Positions 1-10,110 are shown, counted from the stretch's first letter. The stretch is 64,000 bases of DNA from an uncultured Colwellia sp. (GCA_913063325.1 CAJXYE010000004.1:1-64000); one strand, 5' to 3'. The notes: a model not told the origin generated them from the sequence alone. A program made the numbers and translations.

Positions 1-40
1 CAATAACGCAGCATGTAAGCCTTTTAAACTCGCCCTTTGG

Positions 41-137
41 GAGCTTATTAGCAAACTGATAACTGCACAAAACTTATGAAATATAGAATGACTATGCTTA
101 ATCAATTTTACTTGTTATAAGCTCGCTAATACAGCTC
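41..137. repeat. 97-bp imperfect palindromic intergenic repeat, copy 1
   Basis: The outer arms GAGCTTATTAGC (41-52) and GCTAATACAGCTC (125-137) pair with one bulged base. A second copy of identical length lies at 48479-48575, where arm differences are compensated (C/G becomes T/A, T/A becomes C/G), which argues for a conserved stem. The internal block around ATAGAATGACTATG is shared by both copies and, more loosely, by the repeat at 58346-58609. The rest of 1-264 shows no gene; it lies downstream of fghA. Confidence 0.7.
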
Positions 138-264
138 TGAGTTGGGAAGAAATTTAATCAAATTGGTCTTACCTTTAGCATACAGTTAAATTAAATATCA
201 GCAAGGCCTTCATACCGTTACCCACTAAACATAATGTCTATTTTTACATAGCGAAGTCTTTCTA

Positions 265-1107
265 CTAATTTAAGTAGTTTGCATGGAAGCGTAAGTGCTC
301 TTCAATAAAACTCGAAATAAAGTAATAGCTATGGTCATAACCTTCATGAAGGTTTAACTCCAATGGATAGTTATTGACTTTAGCTGCTGCTTCTAATACT
401 TCTGGCTTTAATTGCTCCGCAAGAAAATTATCAGCTAAACCTTGGTCAACTTTAGCTGGCACAAACTGTGTTGCTCGTCGCATAAGTTCACTTGCGTCAT
501 AATTGCGCCAAGTCGATTGATCTTTGCCAAGATAAGCTGTAAATGCTTTTTGCCCCCAAGGACATTTCATTGGATTGTTGATCGGACTAAACGCTGACAT
601 TGAACGATAACGCTCAGGATTTAACATAGCGATAGTTAGCGCGCCATGTCCGCCCATTGAATGTCCAGCGATTGAGCGCTGTTGCGAAACAGGAAAAGTC
701 GCTTCAATTAGCTCAGGTAACTCATTAACAACATAGTCATACATTTGATAATGACGATTCCACGGTGCTTGCGTAGCATTGACATAAAAGCCTGCACCTT
801 GGCCTAAATCATAACCTTCATCATCAGCAACACCTTCACCACGAGGACTGGTATCTGGCGCTACAATAGCAATACCTAATTCAGCTGCAATTCGCAGTGC
901 ACCCGCTTTTTGCATGAAATTTTCATCGCTGCATGTTAGCCCTGAAAGCCAATAAAGCACAGGTACTTTCTTGCCATTTGATGCCTGTGGTGGCAGGTAG
1001 ATAGCAAACCGCATATTGCAGTTTAATACTGTAGACTGATGGCTATATTGTTTCTGCCAGCCGCCAAAGCTTTTGTTTACACTTACGTTTTCTAATAGAT
1101 AGTTCAT
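265..1107 (-). CDS. fghA: S-formylglutathione hydrolase
   Basis: This cytosolic serine esterase hydrolyses S-formylglutathione to formate and glutathione, the second step of glutathione-dependent formaldehyde detoxification. The 280-aa length is typical of the family (esterase D / FrmB type). The nucleophile is Ser150 in GHSMGGHG, with an oxyanion-region motif WLSGLTCSDENF near residues 53-64. Asp226 and His259 (HEGYDHSYYF) fit the rest of the triad. It lies 107 bp downstream of frmA on the same strand, so the two enzymes form a functional pair, with a hairpin between them that may attenuate transcription. Start is ATG with GAGG about 13 nt upstream, a slightly long spacing. Confidence 0.95.
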   Translation of the reverse strand: MNYLLENVSVNKSFGGWQKQYSHQSTVLNCNMRFAIYLPPQASNGKKVPVLYWLSGLTCSDENFMQKAGALRIAAELGIAIVAPDTSPRGEGVADDEGYDLGQGAGFYVNATQAPWNRHYQMYDYVVNELPELIEATFPVSQQRSIAGHSMGGHGALTIAMLNPERYRSMSAFSPINNPMKCPWGQKAFTAYLGKDQSTWRNYDASELMRRATQFVPAKVDQGLADNFLAEQLKPEVLEAAAKVNNYPLELNLHEGYDHSYYFISSFIEEHLRFHANYLN

Positions 1108-1129
1108 TATTATTATAAAACCTCAGAGT

Positions 1130-1163
1130 ACTGCTCAACAGCTTTACAAAACTGTTGAGCAGT
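1130..1163 (-). terminator. hairpin between frmA and fghA
   Basis: ACTGCTCAACAG (1130-1141) and CTGTTGAGCAGT (1152-1163) form a perfect 12-bp stem with a 10-nt loop. On the minus strand it is followed after some bases by TTTTATAATAA, so it may be a partial terminator, a processing site or an mRNA stabiliser inside the frmA-fghA transcript. Confidence 0.5.
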
Positions 1164-1214
1164 TGGATTACTATTTCTTGCAAAAAGTACTTTTCAAATA
1201 TTACTTTACGAAGC

Positions 1215-2345
<1,131 letters not shown>

Positions 2346-2480
2346 TTAAATTCTCACTTTTGTTTAAATATTGCTTTAAATAATAATCATGTAAATAACG
2401 TTTGAGTTACTCACTTCAATTTTTTGTAATAATTAGTGTATAACCAATTATTAGATATTCTTTTTACTCAGACATTTCAG

Positions 2481-2807
2481 TTAATGTGCATGCCCTTGCG
2501 ATAAGTTAATTAACACCACCCCAATGGCTACAAATGCCATACCAGCCCAGGTAGTTAAATCAAGGTGTTGGCGATAAACAATGGTTGATAATAAAGTCAC
2601 ACTTACAATGGCTAGTCCAGCCCATAAGGCATGAACAATACCAACTGGCATGCCTTTCATTGCTTGCGACAAAAACATAAAAGCTGCAAGGTGCCCTACC
2701 AATACTAAGGCACTCGGTATAGGACGGGTAAAGCCTTCAGTTTCTTTTAACGCAACGTGAGACAGTGTTTCAGCGATGACGCCTAATAAAAGAAATAACC
2801 AGCTCAT
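2481..2807 (-). CDS. SMR-family (EmrE/SugE-like) small multidrug resistance-type membrane protein
   Basis: The protein is about 108 aa with four predicted membrane helices, the size of the small multidrug resistance family, which exports cationic drugs or guanidinium by proton exchange. An acidic residue in helix 1 (Glu13 in LLLGVIAETLSH) sits where the family's essential Glu14 lies. An upstream in-frame ATG at 2831 exists, but AAAGGGTGAATAC directly before ATG 2807 is a good ribosome site, so the shorter form is chosen. It is divergent from the LysR gene at 2990, which may regulate it. Whether it is a drug pump or a guanidinium exporter cannot be told from the sequence. Confidence 0.85.
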   Translation of the reverse strand: MSWLFLLLGVIAETLSHVALKETEGFTRPIPSALVLVGHLAAFMFLSQAMKGMPVGIVHALWAGLAIVSVTLLSTIVYRQHLDLTTWAGMAFVAIGVVLINLSQGHAH

Positions 2808-2989
2808 GTATTCACCCTTTGTAGTATTCATAAATATAGTCGTAACCTAGCCAAACCCTTAAGTTGTTTTAATTAGGTTGCGCTTTGTTGATGGATGCTA
2901 TTATAACTATTCCATAAATAATGATAATATAGCCATTTAACAAATGACTTTTACACACAAGTAACAATCTTAATGGACTTGGTATAATT

Positions 2990-3856
2990 ATGCAGTGGGA
3001 AGGAATTAGCGAATTTGTCTACGTCGCCGAAAATGAGAGCTTTACCCAAGCCTCAAAAACAATGGCCATCTCTACCGCGCAGGTTAGCCGCCAGATAAGT
3101 GCGCTTGAAAAGCGATTAAATATAAAATTATTTTATCGCACGACTCGTAAAGTATCACTAACCGAAGAAGGTAGAGTTTTTTATCAACACTGTCGTAGTG
3201 TGCTTGATGGGCTAGAAGCGGCCGAACGCGCCATCACCAACTTACAATCTAAGCCTCAAGGTAAAATTAAACTATCAGCGCCAGTTACCTATGGCGAACA
3301 ACAGATTTTGCCACTGGTTAACAATTTCATCAAAAAATACAGCGATGTTGAAGTGACTGCCTACTTAAGTAATCAGCAAATTGATCTGGTGGAAGAAGGT
3401 TATGATTTAGCTATTCGCCTTGGCAAGTTAAGTGACTCTTCAATGATGGCAAAGAAGCTGAGTAAAAGAACCAACTATGTTTGTGCATCGCCTGCTTATT
3501 TGAATCAACATGGCATACCTCATTCCTTATCTGAACTAAGCAAGCACAGTTGTCTATTAGGCACTCTGGATTATTGGCGCTTTAGAGAGTCAGACAAAGA
3601 AAAGAGCATCCGCGTAACAGGCAGACTACGTTATAACAGTGGTCAAGGTCTTGTTGATGCGGCATTGAAAGGTTTAGGCATAGTGCAACTACCTGATTAT
3701 TATGTTGAGCATTATCTGCAAAGTGGAGAATTAGTTACCATATTAGACAATTACCAAGTGCCTGATGAAGGCATATGGGCTATTTACCCTCAAAATCGCC
3801 ATTTATCGCCCAAAATAAGACTGCTTGTTGACTATCTGGCTGAACAACTACTTTAA
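2990..3856 (+). CDS. LysR-family transcriptional regulator
   Basis: The 288-aa protein has the N-terminal winged helix-turn-helix (about residues 1-60, including TQASKTMAISTAQVSRQISALEKRL) and a C-terminal periplasmic-binding-like effector domain (about 90-288, with KIKLSAPVTYGEQQILP). It resembles the CrgA/AaeR-like branch of LysR regulators. It is transcribed away from the SMR gene at 2481-2807 with about 180 bp between starts, the usual arrangement for a LysR protein controlling a divergent neighbour. Its ligand is unknown. Cytosolic DNA-binding protein. Confidence 0.93.
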   Translation: MQWEGISEFVYVAENESFTQASKTMAISTAQVSRQISALEKRLNIKLFYRTTRKVSLTEEGRVFYQHCRSVLDGLEAAERAITNLQSKPQGKIKLSAPVTYGEQQILPLVNNFIKKYSDVEVTAYLSNQQIDLVEEGYDLAIRLGKLSDSSMMAKKLSKRTNYVCASPAYLNQHGIPHSLSELSKHSCLLGTLDYWRFRESDKEKSIRVTGRLRYNSGQGLVDAALKGLGIVQLPDYYVEHYLQSGELVTILDNYQVPDEGIWAIYPQNRHLSPKIRLLVDYLAEQLL

Positions 3857-3995
3857 TCTCATCATTTCATCAAAATGGCGCTGATGAGAAGTTATATCAA
3901 GGGAGGAAAGTGGCAAAAATAAAGTTTGTCACTAATTCCGTGTTCAAGTGCAAGGGAACGAAAAAACAATCAACTCTCATTTTACCTTTAAGTTT

Positions 3996-4463
3996 TTAGC
4001 CATTAAATTGCTCAAATCTTACTGCTAATTCTGATGCCATTTTATGTTGACCTTTAATTCTTAATACTTCGATTATACATTCGATGGTGCATAGCCCACC
4101 TTCAGGTTGGTTGGCCCTAAGTTTATATGAAGAATCATTTGAAGTTTTCAAAGTAAATTGTGGAGCCTTTTTTAAATAAGCGCTCTGGTTGAAAATTTTT
4201 TGTGCTTCCTGCCATGTGCTATCAATAATAATGATATTTTCATAGTCTTCAATGACTGCCGACGACACTGCCGATGATGATTCTCCCTTGGAATATAATA
4301 ATAACGCCTCATTATTTTCTATTAGTCTCGTAAGGGCTTTATTAGGGTTTACTCTTTCCCAAAGTATGCGTTCAACAATTGTATTAGAATCTTCTAGAGC
4401 AAGAGAACCTGTATTGGTTGCTCTATGAAATTCACGTTCATGGGTAAGCAGAAATATTTTCAT
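3996..4463 (-). CDS. DTW-domain protein, tRNA-uridine aminocarboxypropyltransferase-like
   Basis: The 155-aa protein carries the DTW signature DSTWQEA (residues 81-87) and a downstream NQPEGGLCTIEC segment matching the conserved S-T-x-E region. The family (TapT/YfiP, DTWD1/2) transfers the aminocarboxypropyl group of SAM to tRNA uridine to make acp3U. It is short and lacks the N-terminal zinc-binding cysteine cluster found in many bacterial members, so it may be a compact subfamily. The ATG lies only 24 bp from the proposed left end of the Tn7-like element, so the insertion seems to have displaced its native upstream region. Without the element it would follow yhiN on the same strand. No strong ribosome site is visible. 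Confidence 0.75.
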   Translation of the reverse strand: MKIFLLTHEREFHRATNTGSLALEDSNTIVERILWERVNPNKALTRLIENNEALLLYSKGESSSAVSSAVIEDYENIIIIDSTWQEAQKIFNQSAYLKKAPQFTLKTSNDSSYKLRANQPEGGLCTIECIIEVLRIKGQHKMASELAVRFEQFNG

Positions 4464-4486
4464 TTCTGTAATTTAGTACTCGATAT

Positions 4487-4571
4487 TGTAAACGGAGACA
4501 TTTAACACTATCTAGGCCCCTTTATTGATAGGCAATTTTCCATCAAAATTAGAATTAAAATGGAGACAAAT
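4487..4571. repeat. Tn7-like left end with two spaced TnsB-like sites
   Basis: The end begins TGTAAACGGAGACA (4487-4500). A second site, TGGAGACAAATTAAC, starts at 4561, with the GAGACA cores 68 bp apart. The layout TGT-NNN-CGGA..ACA recalls the Tn7 end TGTGGGCGGACAAAATAG, and left-end sites of Tn7 are likewise spread out. A further GAGACAAAT core sits in opposite orientation at 4686-4694 (ATTTGTCTC). The same core, inverted, recurs in the right end at 37351-37407. Confidence 0.65.
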
Positions 4572-4740
4572 TAACCCACTGAAAAATATGGCTTTTTGGT
4601 TCTGTAAGATGCTATCTATAAAGCAATAGTATTGTAATGTGGGAAATCCACACTAATGATTGCTTCACTGTTCCCACACAAAACGATTTGTCTCAGATAA
4701 CAATAATTTATGCTATTAAAAATAGGCACCTTACGGCTGG

Positions 4741-5352
4741 TTACTCATTCCCTAATTTCTCTAAGTAATGCATCATTTCAGAAAAATCTCCACCATCGGC
4801 TTTACGTAGTCCATCGATGTAGTCTGTTCTTTCCTTTGACATGTCTTCTAGCTTTACATTCGCCCACTTGAGAGGCTTTTTGTTCAGCAGAAACATTCTA
4901 ACAATATCAGTAAATATTCTTGAGTGACGACCATTTCCGTTTGGGAAAGGGTGAATTTGTACAAGTCTATGCTGAATTCTAGCGCTAAGCTCTAGATCTG
5001 AGAAGTGTTTAAACTCAACCCAACATTTCGCATCTTCTAGAAAATTATGTAGATCAACAGAAATATTCTTTGGATCGACACCGATATTTAATTCTCTTAG
5101 TCGAAACGTACCAGCCCACTCCCAAATATCTCCTAATAGGTTTTTGTGAAGAGTTACAACAAAGTCTCGACTAAAGATATCTTCTAAAGTTAGGGCTTTA
5201 AGGCCAGATATCCAATTCTGACCTTGGAGAATATTCGCAGCTTCCACTTCATTAAGCTGCGCACGGGTTTGAATATGAGGTAGCTTTAATCCTAATAAAT
5301 CATCTGAGGAGAGGGGAGTTGCTCCTTCGGGATCACCTTTTAATAAACTCAA
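4741..5352 (-). CDS. Fic-domain protein, mobile mystery protein B
   Basis: The 203-aa protein has a complete Fic active site HPFPNGNGRHSR (residues 134-145), so it probably transfers AMP or another nucleotide moiety to a protein hydroxyl. Length and partner match the mobile mystery protein B family, which is found on mobile elements beside an XRE protein. Its start overlaps the stop of the upstream XRE gene by 4 bp (ATGA), so the two are translationally coupled. It is the gene closest to the transposon's left end. The pair may act as a toxin-antitoxin-like maintenance or defence module; this is inferred from the context, and no target can be named. Confidence 0.88.
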   Translation of the reverse strand: MSLLKGDPEGATPLSSDDLLGLKLPHIQTRAQLNEVEAANILQGQNWISGLKALTLEDIFSRDFVVTLHKNLLGDIWEWAGTFRLRELNIGVDPKNISVDLHNFLEDAKCWVEFKHFSDLELSARIQHRLVQIHPFPNGNGRHSRIFTDIVRMFLLNKKPLKWANVKLEDMSKERTDYIDGLRKADGGDFSEMMHYLEKLGNE

Positions 5353-5861
5353 CTATTCACCTCTCCTTTTTTAGTTCTCCAAAGCACACGGCCTCCAGCT
5401 TTTAGAAGATCTTGCTTTAACTCATTAACAAGAAATTTTTCTTTTTTAGAGGAAATTACTTGCGCCTCAAGGAACATATTTTGTGAATTTATCGATAAAC
5501 GATCTTTCGCCAGCTTCTCTGCTCTATCTTCTATGATTAAACTCACATCTTTTTTCGGCACCAAAGCATAAGTAAACTCACAACCTAGCTTTTCAGCCAG
5601 ATCTTTTAGCTGATTAATAGTGATCTCACCTTCAACCTCTCGTCGCTCAAGGATTGAAATACGATTACGGCTTAGATTCAGTCTTTCGGCCAATTGTGCA
5701 CCAGACATGTCGAGTGCTTTTCGGATAGTTCTAACCCAGCCCTCCGCAGGTATAATAGGTGCACCTTTAAGTTTAGTCGCTGAATTTGCGATTTCTTTGT
5801 ATTGTTCTCGCACCATTGAGCGAACCATATCTTTCGGATTTCTTACTGAGAAAGTAGCCAT
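5349..5861 (-). CDS. XRE-type regulator, mobile mystery protein A
   Basis: The 170-aa protein has a helix-turn-helix in the region MSGAQLAERLNLSRNRISILE (about residues 53-73), followed by a hydrophobic and charged C-terminal half. With the downstream Fic gene it matches the mobile mystery A/B pair. A perfect 22-bp palindrome starts 36 bp upstream of its ATG, with additional half-sites beyond, so autoregulation is likely. By analogy with XRE/Fic pairs it may restrain the Fic enzyme or its transcription. It reads leftward, like the transposition genes, but has its own promoter region. Confidence 0.88.
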   Translation of the reverse strand: MATFSVRNPKDMVRSMVREQYKEIANSATKLKGAPIIPAEGWVRTIRKALDMSGAQLAERLNLSRNRISILERREVEGEITINQLKDLAEKLGCEFTYALVPKKDVSLIIEDRAEKLAKDRLSINSQNMFLEAQVISSKKEKFLVNELKQDLLKAGGRVLWRTKKGEVNS

Positions 5862-5896
5862 AATGTCACCTTAATACCTGTGTTCATTTTGATTTA

Positions 5897-5984
5897 GTGT
5901 AATCTAATTAGATTACACTGTCCAATCTCGGGTATCTGATTTAGATTACATGCAACCTAAGTTAGTATCTGTATTTGATTACAC
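5897..5984. promoter_or_regulatory. operator-like palindrome and half-sites upstream of the XRE/Fic pair
   Basis: A perfect 22-bp palindrome spans 5897-5918 (GTGTAATC, then TAATTA, then GATTACAC). Further GATTACA half-sites are at 5943-5950 (AGATTACA) and 5977-5984 (GATTACAC). The cluster sits 36 bp upstream of the XRE start, where an autoregulatory XRE operator is expected. The remaining bases up to tnsD are AT-rich and show no gene. Confidence 0.65.
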
Positions 5985-6111
5985 CTTTCATTTTAATGTA
6001 TTTCAATATAGATACAAAATTATTTTTATGTATCTATAAAGCATTACAAAAATTTAGTTTTTAGTTCTAAATAATACTAGACGAATTTTTATGAGGTTAA
6101 TTTGAATCGCT

Positions 6112-7713
6112 TTATTTTAATATTCCAAGTCTCCTTAATAATTCATAGGTTTTTGGTAGCATTCGTATCGAAGTTCGAATGTAGCTGTGATCATTTACAC
6201 GTCTCCCAATTTCAGATATTGAGAGATTTTTAATATTAGATAATTTACTTATTGTCGCGAATAAGCGGGAATCCTCTTTTGCCCAATTCTTTTGATAATG
6301 GGCTGGTGTTTGAGCCTTAGGTAAGATTGTCTCAATCAATGATTTATCATGATTGTAAAGTATGAAATAAGCTGCTTGAGCCTCTTTTCTTATTTTTGTT
6401 CTGCACCAATCAGGATGTTGCTTTCTTAATGATATAAGTAACCTAGATGCCGCTAATACATTTTTCTGAATACGAAGGTGCTTACGCCATTCGCTCATAC
6501 CAGGCTCATTGCAAATTACTTGCTCAACATAGCCTAGCCCAACACCTAGTGATTCAGCAATTTCCTGGCGATGAATGCCATAAAGAGCTTTAATCAATAC
6601 AGCCCTATGAGTTTCTTTTGAAAAAGCTTGGGAGTTGGAAAGATGAGGAATGTTATTAAGTTCAGATATTCGTCGAATATAACAATGGCTCTTTCCTGTT
6701 TTCTCATAAATTTTGTTAAAACTCAGCCCATGCTTTAATAATTTTAGCACTGTCTCTTCCATGTCATCATCTTGATAACTTTCTAGTATTGTTTCTGCAA
6801 GAGGTCTAGTTTTACTAGCTAATAAATTTCTAATATCTCCATCAGATAGCCAGCATGCTAAAAGAATATGCTTAATGGGATGTGCATGTGAGTGAGTCTT
6901 TTTTCTTAAAATTGGGCCTAAAAAATTAAAATCGCTTAATACCCTTGGAACTCCCAACCCTAAGTGGTCAGAATAAGATAAACCACACCAATATTCTTTT
7001 ATAAGAGATTGGATTCGCGACATAAATATAAAGCCGCCATTACAGCTAGTAAGTTCTTTTTGCTCAAGTAAATTCGAATAGAATAGTTTGTAATCGATAT
7101 CTTGCTTTAGAATTATATCAAAAAGTTGAGCTGCAAATTGAGCCAATAAAATTTGCGATTCACCACCTTTTTGACTGCATTGTTTTTCAAGAGAGGGTAA
7201 AAATAAAGCTCTATCCTTATTGCCGTCTCCCATTGCAATGCCTATTAATGTACACCCATGCTTAAAGCATGCTTCAACACCTGGTATTTGATGTCTAATG
7301 TGCCAATAAGCAAAACCATACAGTTCAATATCTTCTAGCGTGCATTTGGGGCAATGTTTAAGGCCATAAAATGTGGTGAATCGAGAATGACCTAATGCTG
7401 TTTTCAAAATCACTTTGTCATCAGATTGATGAATCATTGTTTGTTTAATAACATCAATATCTGATTGCTGAGCATATTTTACCAACGGAAATATGGTTCT
7501 TTTATTAATGACGTCATCAGGGCACAAATCAAAAAAATCAGAAAATTTTCCAATGAAACCAGGTAAGTATGGATGAATTCTCTTTTTAGGATTTCCGTAA
7601 ATTTGATTTAACGCTACTGGCGCTCTAAAACCTCCAATAAGAGCGTACCTTGTGACTGTACTGTAAGGCACCTCATCTTCTGGTATTTCCAAATGAAAAG
7701 GTGCCTGCTTCAT
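6112..7713 (-). CDS. tnsD: TnsD-like target-site selection protein (large TniQ family)
   Basis: The protein is about 533 aa and has the TniQ N-terminal domain with a zinc site HCPKC...CFKHGC (Cys121, Cys124, Cys149, His152) and helix-turn-helix-like repeats in the C-terminal half, for example SFNKIYEKTGKSHCYIRRISE. TnsD proteins bind the attachment gene and recruit TnsC, so this one is the candidate yhiN-recognising factor. An in-frame ATG exists at 7767, but the ATG at 7713 overlaps the tniQ stop codon as TAATG, the same junction used between tnsC and tniQ, so the shorter start is preferred. It is the last gene of the tns operon. Confidence 0.85.
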   Translation of the reverse strand: MKQAPFHLEIPEDEVPYSTVTRYALIGGFRAPVALNQIYGNPKKRIHPYLPGFIGKFSDFFDLCPDDVINKRTIFPLVKYAQQSDIDVIKQTMIHQSDDKVILKTALGHSRFTTFYGLKHCPKCTLEDIELYGFAYWHIRHQIPGVEACFKHGCTLIGIAMGDGNKDRALFLPSLEKQCSQKGGESQILLAQFAAQLFDIILKQDIDYKLFYSNLLEQKELTSCNGGFIFMSRIQSLIKEYWCGLSYSDHLGLGVPRVLSDFNFLGPILRKKTHSHAHPIKHILLACWLSDGDIRNLLASKTRPLAETILESYQDDDMEETVLKLLKHGLSFNKIYEKTGKSHCYIRRISELNNIPHLSNSQAFSKETHRAVLIKALYGIHRQEIAESLGVGLGYVEQVICNEPGMSEWRKHLRIQKNVLAASRLLISLRKQHPDWCRTKIRKEAQAAYFILYNHDKSLIETILPKAQTPAHYQKNWAKEDSRLFATISKLSNIKNLSISEIGRRVNDHSYIRTSIRMLPKTYELLRRLGILK

Positions 7714-8615
7714 TAGGCCATTTCCAGCGAAATTTTGTCTTTCAACCAATACAATATGATTAGCCAATAAACGGGGTGCTTGATTTTTGGGCGGGGAGAA
7801 TAACCTAAGGTACTTTTTAAAACGCTTTGTGGGTGTTTGTATGAATGTGAATAAAATAAAAATAAGTGGCGGAGTAACTCATGAGGCACTTCTTCATCGA
7901 ACTGCTTTTGCATAGAAGCGAAAACTAAATTCCCTTTAATAGCTTTAATTTCATCAGGTACTGATAGGTATTGCCTAACTCTGCTTCTCAGTATCTCTCC
8001 GTGTTGGCCATTCTTTTTGAGCTGTTCATAGATCTTTAGAACAAAGGTGCTCCACTCCAATAATAATGGTTCATCATTCAAAGAAGGCGCTTCAAATTCA
8101 TACCCTTCAGGTAGTGTCATTTTTCTCAAGTCGAGCAGAAGTTTAGAGTCACTCACAAGTTTACTTCGGTGTTTATAACAATGGGTGACGCTAGGTAACT
8201 GGTGTTTTACATGCCATAAACTGTGACCATAGCCTTCTATGTCTTCAGTAGAGCAAATAGGGCAATATTGCCATGTAGTGCGAAAAGCCAACTTACTGGG
8301 CTCTAGGCATTGGGGCATTAAATACTCATTATTGCGCCTCCAATGAGTAAAATCATTGTATGAAAAAGATAAAGCCCATAAAGAAAACGGCGTGTGCATG
8401 TCAAAGGCTTCAGTATTATGTGTAATACAATTATTAGAAACTGAAATGCAGTCTCTAAATGCTTCATTGTGGTTACATGCTTTTAATGGTTTGTTTGAAA
8501 TGTTTAAAACACCTGAGGTGTACTTGTATTCAGTATTTCCACTAAGTAGATGAACTCTAGACAGCCAACTAAGTAAATGCTCTTCTGGTTCGATGGGGCA
8601 ATGAAATGGCAGCAT
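7713..8615 (-). CDS. tniQ: TniQ-family protein, small (300 aa)
   Basis: The N-terminal segment PFHCPIEPEEHLLSWLSRVHLLSG is typical of TniQ, followed by a zinc motif with Cys118, Cys121, Cys146 and His149 (YCPIC...HCYKH). At 300 aa it lacks the long C-terminal DNA-binding part of TnsD. Its start overlaps the tnsC stop as TAATG, and its own stop overlaps the tnsD start in the same way. Two TniQ-family proteins in one operon suggest a division between chromosomal-site and alternative-target pathways, or a heteromeric targeting complex. No cas genes or CRISPR are present, so it is not an RNA-guided element as far as this window shows. Confidence 0.85.
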   Translation of the reverse strand: MLPFHCPIEPEEHLLSWLSRVHLLSGNTEYKYTSGVLNISNKPLKACNHNEAFRDCISVSNNCITHNTEAFDMHTPFSLWALSFSYNDFTHWRRNNEYLMPQCLEPSKLAFRTTWQYCPICSTEDIEGYGHSLWHVKHQLPSVTHCYKHRSKLVSDSKLLLDLRKMTLPEGYEFEAPSLNDEPLLLEWSTFVLKIYEQLKKNGQHGEILRSRVRQYLSVPDEIKAIKGNLVFASMQKQFDEEVPHELLRHLFLFYSHSYKHPQSVLKSTLGYSPRPKIKHPVYWLIILYWLKDKISLEMA

Positions 8616-10108
8616 TATTTCACTTCCTCGAATTCACCTTCTATCTCAAGCCCGCCTGCTATGATTGAATTGTCCAGTTTTAGTCTGGCCGTTTTGAGTA
8701 GCTCTTTTTCTTTTTTATTCAAAATGTAATTATCACTAAGTTTTTTGATAATACACCTAATATCTTTTGCTGCTTGTTTGGTTAGGTTTTGTGAATCCAG
8801 TAAGCAAGTCAAACTTCTGAGATACTGAATTTTTACAGGAGAGCTTTCTTTCTCGGCTAAGCTAATTAAATCTTTATAAGATTCAGTGTCACCATCTTTG
8901 ATAGCAATCACTGCATTTTTAATTAACTGAGAACCATGGTTGAAAGCTTTACGTAGCTGTAAAATATTAAGTATTTCTTGTCCTTGCTTATTTGGTTTCT
9001 CAATAGCCATAAATTGCGCTTGAACAAATATGAATGTCAAAATGAAAGGTATTCCCTCGGTTACTTCATATATCTCATCAAACAATGGTTGATCGATTAT
9101 CTGTTGCTTTTTATTTTCAAGCTCGGATATTTTTTTCGGAGTATTCACATACTGATAGTTCCAAAGTTTGGTGACTAATAACTTCCAGTTTGTATCTGTT
9201 TTTGAAAACCTATCTCGATGAATATCACCTCCTGAAGTTAGTCGGCGAGATGCTGTAAATGTTTCAGTTAAGACCTGTGTGCAGTCTGGAGTTCCTATAA
9301 GCACTAAAGCAACGCCCAAGTCGTCACATAAGCTACTAAAGAAGTTTAGAAATGCTTCATCTCCACCAGACTTCGCAATACTTAAGTTTTGGAGTTCATC
9401 TACGATCAATAACCCAAGCTTATAGGTTGATACAATTGTTCTAAATAAATCTTCATATTTACCAATTGAGATTCCTTTATTATCTTTTGCATATGTTGTT
9501 CCCAAGCATTTATCTACTTCTGCAAGAAATAAATCCGAAAAGCTTTTTCTTGCGGCATCAGAAGGAATCTTTACCTTTATCCAAACAAGTTGAGCTTGAT
9601 TATACTTTTGACCTTGAAATTCACTGTGGTTGACAACTTGTGGGAAAGTTTGTGCGACTCTAGTGATCAGAGTTGACTTTCCAACTCCGCTAGGCCCTGT
9701 ATACAAAAAGCTTTCTCCTGAAGTTCTTTTCCAATTTTGGTCCATCATTTGTTTATGAACAGCTAACGACCATTGGCGCATTTTAATGATTTTTTTATTT
9801 GGATTTCGGTCAGCATAAGAATTGAAAAGCATTCTTTCAATAATGGAATAAACTTCGTAATAGTGACTTGTTGGGATCACCAAATTGAAAAGCTCTGCTA
9901 CTTTTTTCATTCTATAATTTGCATTTAGTTCTCTATGCTCAATTTGTAACGGTGGCATTTGAGAAACTAGGTAAATAAAATCACTTTTAGAGTGTTTTTC
10001 CAGTAACGCTGACACTAAGGGGTTGTCTTGATATTCCTCTGGTAAATTAGAGTTATATTGAGCGTCGATACGAATAATTTTATCTTTTTCATTAATTAAT
10101 TCTTCCAC
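8615..10108 (-). CDS. tnsC: TnsC-like AAA+ ATPase, transposition regulator
   Basis: The 497-aa protein contains Walker A GPSGVGKST (about residues 138-146) and Walker B LGLLIVDELQNLS (near 235), the TnsC/TniB arrangement. TnsC polymerises on target DNA marked by TnsD/TniQ and activates the TnsAB transposase. It begins 2 bp after the tnsB stop and ends in a TAATG overlap with tniQ. Length is close to that of Tn7 TnsC (about 555 aa). The Walker motifs look intact, consistent with a functional element. Confidence 0.92.
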   Translation of the reverse strand: MEELINEKDKIIRIDAQYNSNLPEEYQDNPLVSALLEKHSKSDFIYLVSQMPPLQIEHRELNANYRMKKVAELFNLVIPTSHYYEVYSIIERMLFNSYADRNPNKKIIKMRQWSLAVHKQMMDQNWKRTSGESFLYTGPSGVGKSTLITRVAQTFPQVVNHSEFQGQKYNQAQLVWIKVKIPSDAARKSFSDLFLAEVDKCLGTTYAKDNKGISIGKYEDLFRTIVSTYKLGLLIVDELQNLSIAKSGGDEAFLNFFSSLCDDLGVALVLIGTPDCTQVLTETFTASRRLTSGGDIHRDRFSKTDTNWKLLVTKLWNYQYVNTPKKISELENKKQQIIDQPLFDEIYEVTEGIPFILTFIFVQAQFMAIEKPNKQGQEILNILQLRKAFNHGSQLIKNAVIAIKDGDTESYKDLISLAEKESSPVKIQYLRSLTCLLDSQNLTKQAAKDIRCIIKKLSDNYILNKKEKELLKTARLKLDNSIIAGGLEIEGEFEEVK

Positions 10109-10110
10109 AG

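Noticed and set aside
2882-2960. Specific LysR operator between the SMR and LysR genes
   Set aside because: Only a loosely symmetric AT-rich stretch is visible; it is not distinguishable from background in this AT-rich DNA.
3858-3888. Terminator after the LysR gene (CTCATCA/TGATGAG)
   Set aside because: Seven-bp stem with a 17-nt loop and no T-run; too weak to call.
4638-4678. Inverted repeat TGTGGGAA/TTCCCACA as transposon tip or attachment site
   Set aside because: Only 8 bp with a 25-nt loop and not repeated at the right end; the GAGACA sites explain the end better.
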